Translations under genes and position numbers: made by a program
Notes under the pieces: generated by a model
Databases searched by the model: none
Told to the model about the DNA's origin: nothing
Seen by the model: only the letters and a program-made list of their open reading frames with translations
Assembly (NCBI GenBank): GCA_027353565.1
Contig: DAIEHO010000081.1
Coordinates: forward strand, 1-6,158
Length of the DNA stretch: 6,158 nucleotides
Reading direction: 5' to 3'
From: Propionibacteriaceae bacterium
GTDB lineage: Bacteria; Actinomycetota; Actinomycetes; Propionibacteriales; Propionibacteriaceae
In this document: positions 5,849 through 6,158 of the stretch, in pieces
How positions within the stretch are numbered: the stretch's first letter is position 1
Layout of the letters: every line of letters begins with the position of its first letter

Positions 5849-5866
5849 CGGCCGGCCGGCCGGCCG
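5849..5866. repeat. 18-bp perfect GC palindrome (tandem CCGG/GGCC) between aroQ and ahcY
   Basis: CGGCCGGCCGGCCGGCCG is a perfect palindrome and also a fourfold CGGC/CGGG-type tetranucleotide run (CGGC repeated). It lies 24 bp after the aroQ stop and 31 bp before the ahcY -10 box, in the 86-bp gap. It lacks an unpaired loop centre and a T-tract, so it is not a classical terminator. It could be an operator, a Rho-independent-like stop, or a slippage-prone repeat. No function is assigned. Confidence 0.55.
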
Positions 5867-5897
5867 CGACGGATGGGTCGACGCGCCGCGTCCCAGG

Positions 5898-5903
5898 TAT
5901 GAT
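5898..5903 (+). promoter_or_regulatory. Putative -10 box (TATGAT) for ahcY, leaderless geometry
   Basis: TATGAT is the best -10 match in the window (5 of 6 to TATAAT). It is followed by exactly 7 nt (CCGCACC) and ATG 5911, with no Shine-Dalgarno in between, so a leaderless message is predicted. GTCGAC at 5877-5882 resembles a -35 element, but the 15-bp spacer is short. With essentially no 5' UTR there is no room for an SAH riboswitch on this transcript. Confidence 0.6.
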
Positions 5904-5910
5904 CCGCACC

Positions 5911-6158
5911 ATGACCGATCTTCTCGAGACGCCCGACGACACCCTCGCGACCACCTCACCGACCTACAAGGTCGCCGACATCACGCTGGCCGCTGCCGGG
6001 CGCCGCGAGATCGAGCTCGCCGAGCACGAGATGCCCGGCCTGATGGCGATGCGCGAGCGCTACGGCGCGTCCCAGCCGCTCAAGGGAGCCCGGATCGCCG
6101 GCTCCCTCCACATGACCATCCAGACGGCCGTCCTCATCGAGACGCTCGTCGAGCTCGG
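5911..6158 (+). CDS. ahcY: S-adenosylhomocysteine hydrolase, N-terminal part (3' truncated by window)
   Basis: The frame is open from ATG 5911 to the window end, giving 82 complete codons of a protein that is normally about 430-490 residues. The enzyme uses bound NAD to split S-adenosylhomocysteine into adenosine and homocysteine, clearing the product of methyl transfer reactions. Residues 18-82 match the family closely: [55 protein letters not shown] and LIETLVEL. The SLHMT motif at 65-69 carries the substrate-binding histidine H67 and threonine T69. The first 17 residues ([17 protein letters not shown]) are a variable acidic lead-in. NAD-binding and C-terminal regions lie outside the window. 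Also named sahH in mycobacteria, where it lies a few genes beyond the manB cluster on the same strand. Confidence 0.97.
   Translation, partial: MTDLLETPDDTLATTSPTYKVADITLAAAGRREIELAEHEMPGLMAMRERYGASQPLKGARIAGSLHMTIQTAVLIETLVEL

Noticed and set aside
5825..5910. SAH riboswitch before ahcY
   Set aside because: I looked because some ahcY genes carry one. The 86-bp gap shows no pseudoknot-like conserved core, and the TATGAT box leaves essentially no 5' UTR.
3710..5959. Stop-free minus-strand frame of 749 residues opposite manB-SIS-aroQ
   Set aside because: It lies antisense to four well-supported genes. Its Arg/Gly/His-rich composition (many RR, DDR, HGR runs) is what the opposite strand of GC-biased codons produces, and no domain is recognisable.

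Overview
The window is dense, very GC-rich DNA with a strong G/C third-position bias and frequent GTG starts. Gene content and order match the conserved envelope-mannose neighbourhood of Actinomycetota (in Mycobacterium tuberculosis, the Rv3259-Rv3256c block followed further on by sahH). A Propionibacteriales/Nocardioidaceae-like or related high-GC actinobacterium is plausible, but I cannot place the genus. No tRNA, rRNA, CRISPR, transposon, phage gene or att site is visible. This reads as core chromosome.

Layout, left to right. (1) 1-443 (+): C-terminal end of a large membrane protein, probably a family 2 glycosyltransferase. (2) 440-1750 (+): a signal-anchored exported DUF5719 protein, overlapping (1) by ATGA. 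(3) 1764-2198 (-): a DUF1025 'metallopeptidase family' protein, convergent with (2), whose HExxH motif is broken. (4) 2309-2680 (+): a DUF3499 protein, divergent from (3). (5) 2712-4085 (+): phosphomannomutase/phosphoglucomutase (ManB type). (6) 4082-4330 (+): Trm112-like zinc ribbon, ATGA overlap with (5). (7) 4334-5350 (+): SIS-fold protein related to bifunctional phosphoglucose/phosphomannose isomerases, with degenerate catalytic motifs. (8) 5396-5824 (+): type II 3-dehydroquinate dehydratase, AroQ. (9) 5911-6158 (+): N-terminus of S-adenosylhomocysteine hydrolase, AhcY, running off the window.

Genes 4-7 look like one functional group. ManB supplies mannose-1-phosphate for GDP-mannose and hence for lipoglycans, mannosides and protein mannosylation. 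The Trm112-like protein and SIS protein are translationally linked to it. DUF3499 and the DUF1025 protein are lineage-conserved neighbours of unknown role. AroQ (shikimate pathway) and AhcY (methyl cycle) are separate housekeeping functions behind their own putative promoters.

The most striking DNA-level pattern is regulatory. Every gene not translationally coupled to its neighbour has a -10-like hexamer 6-7 nt before its start codon: TACAGT, TAGCGT, TAGGCT, CAGGAT and TATGAT. That is the geometry of leaderless transcripts. I found no clearly novel system such as defence, mobile or biosynthetic modules. The best leads are the leaderless pattern, the two pseudoenzyme-like proteins next to ManB, and the internal triplication in the DUF5719 protein.
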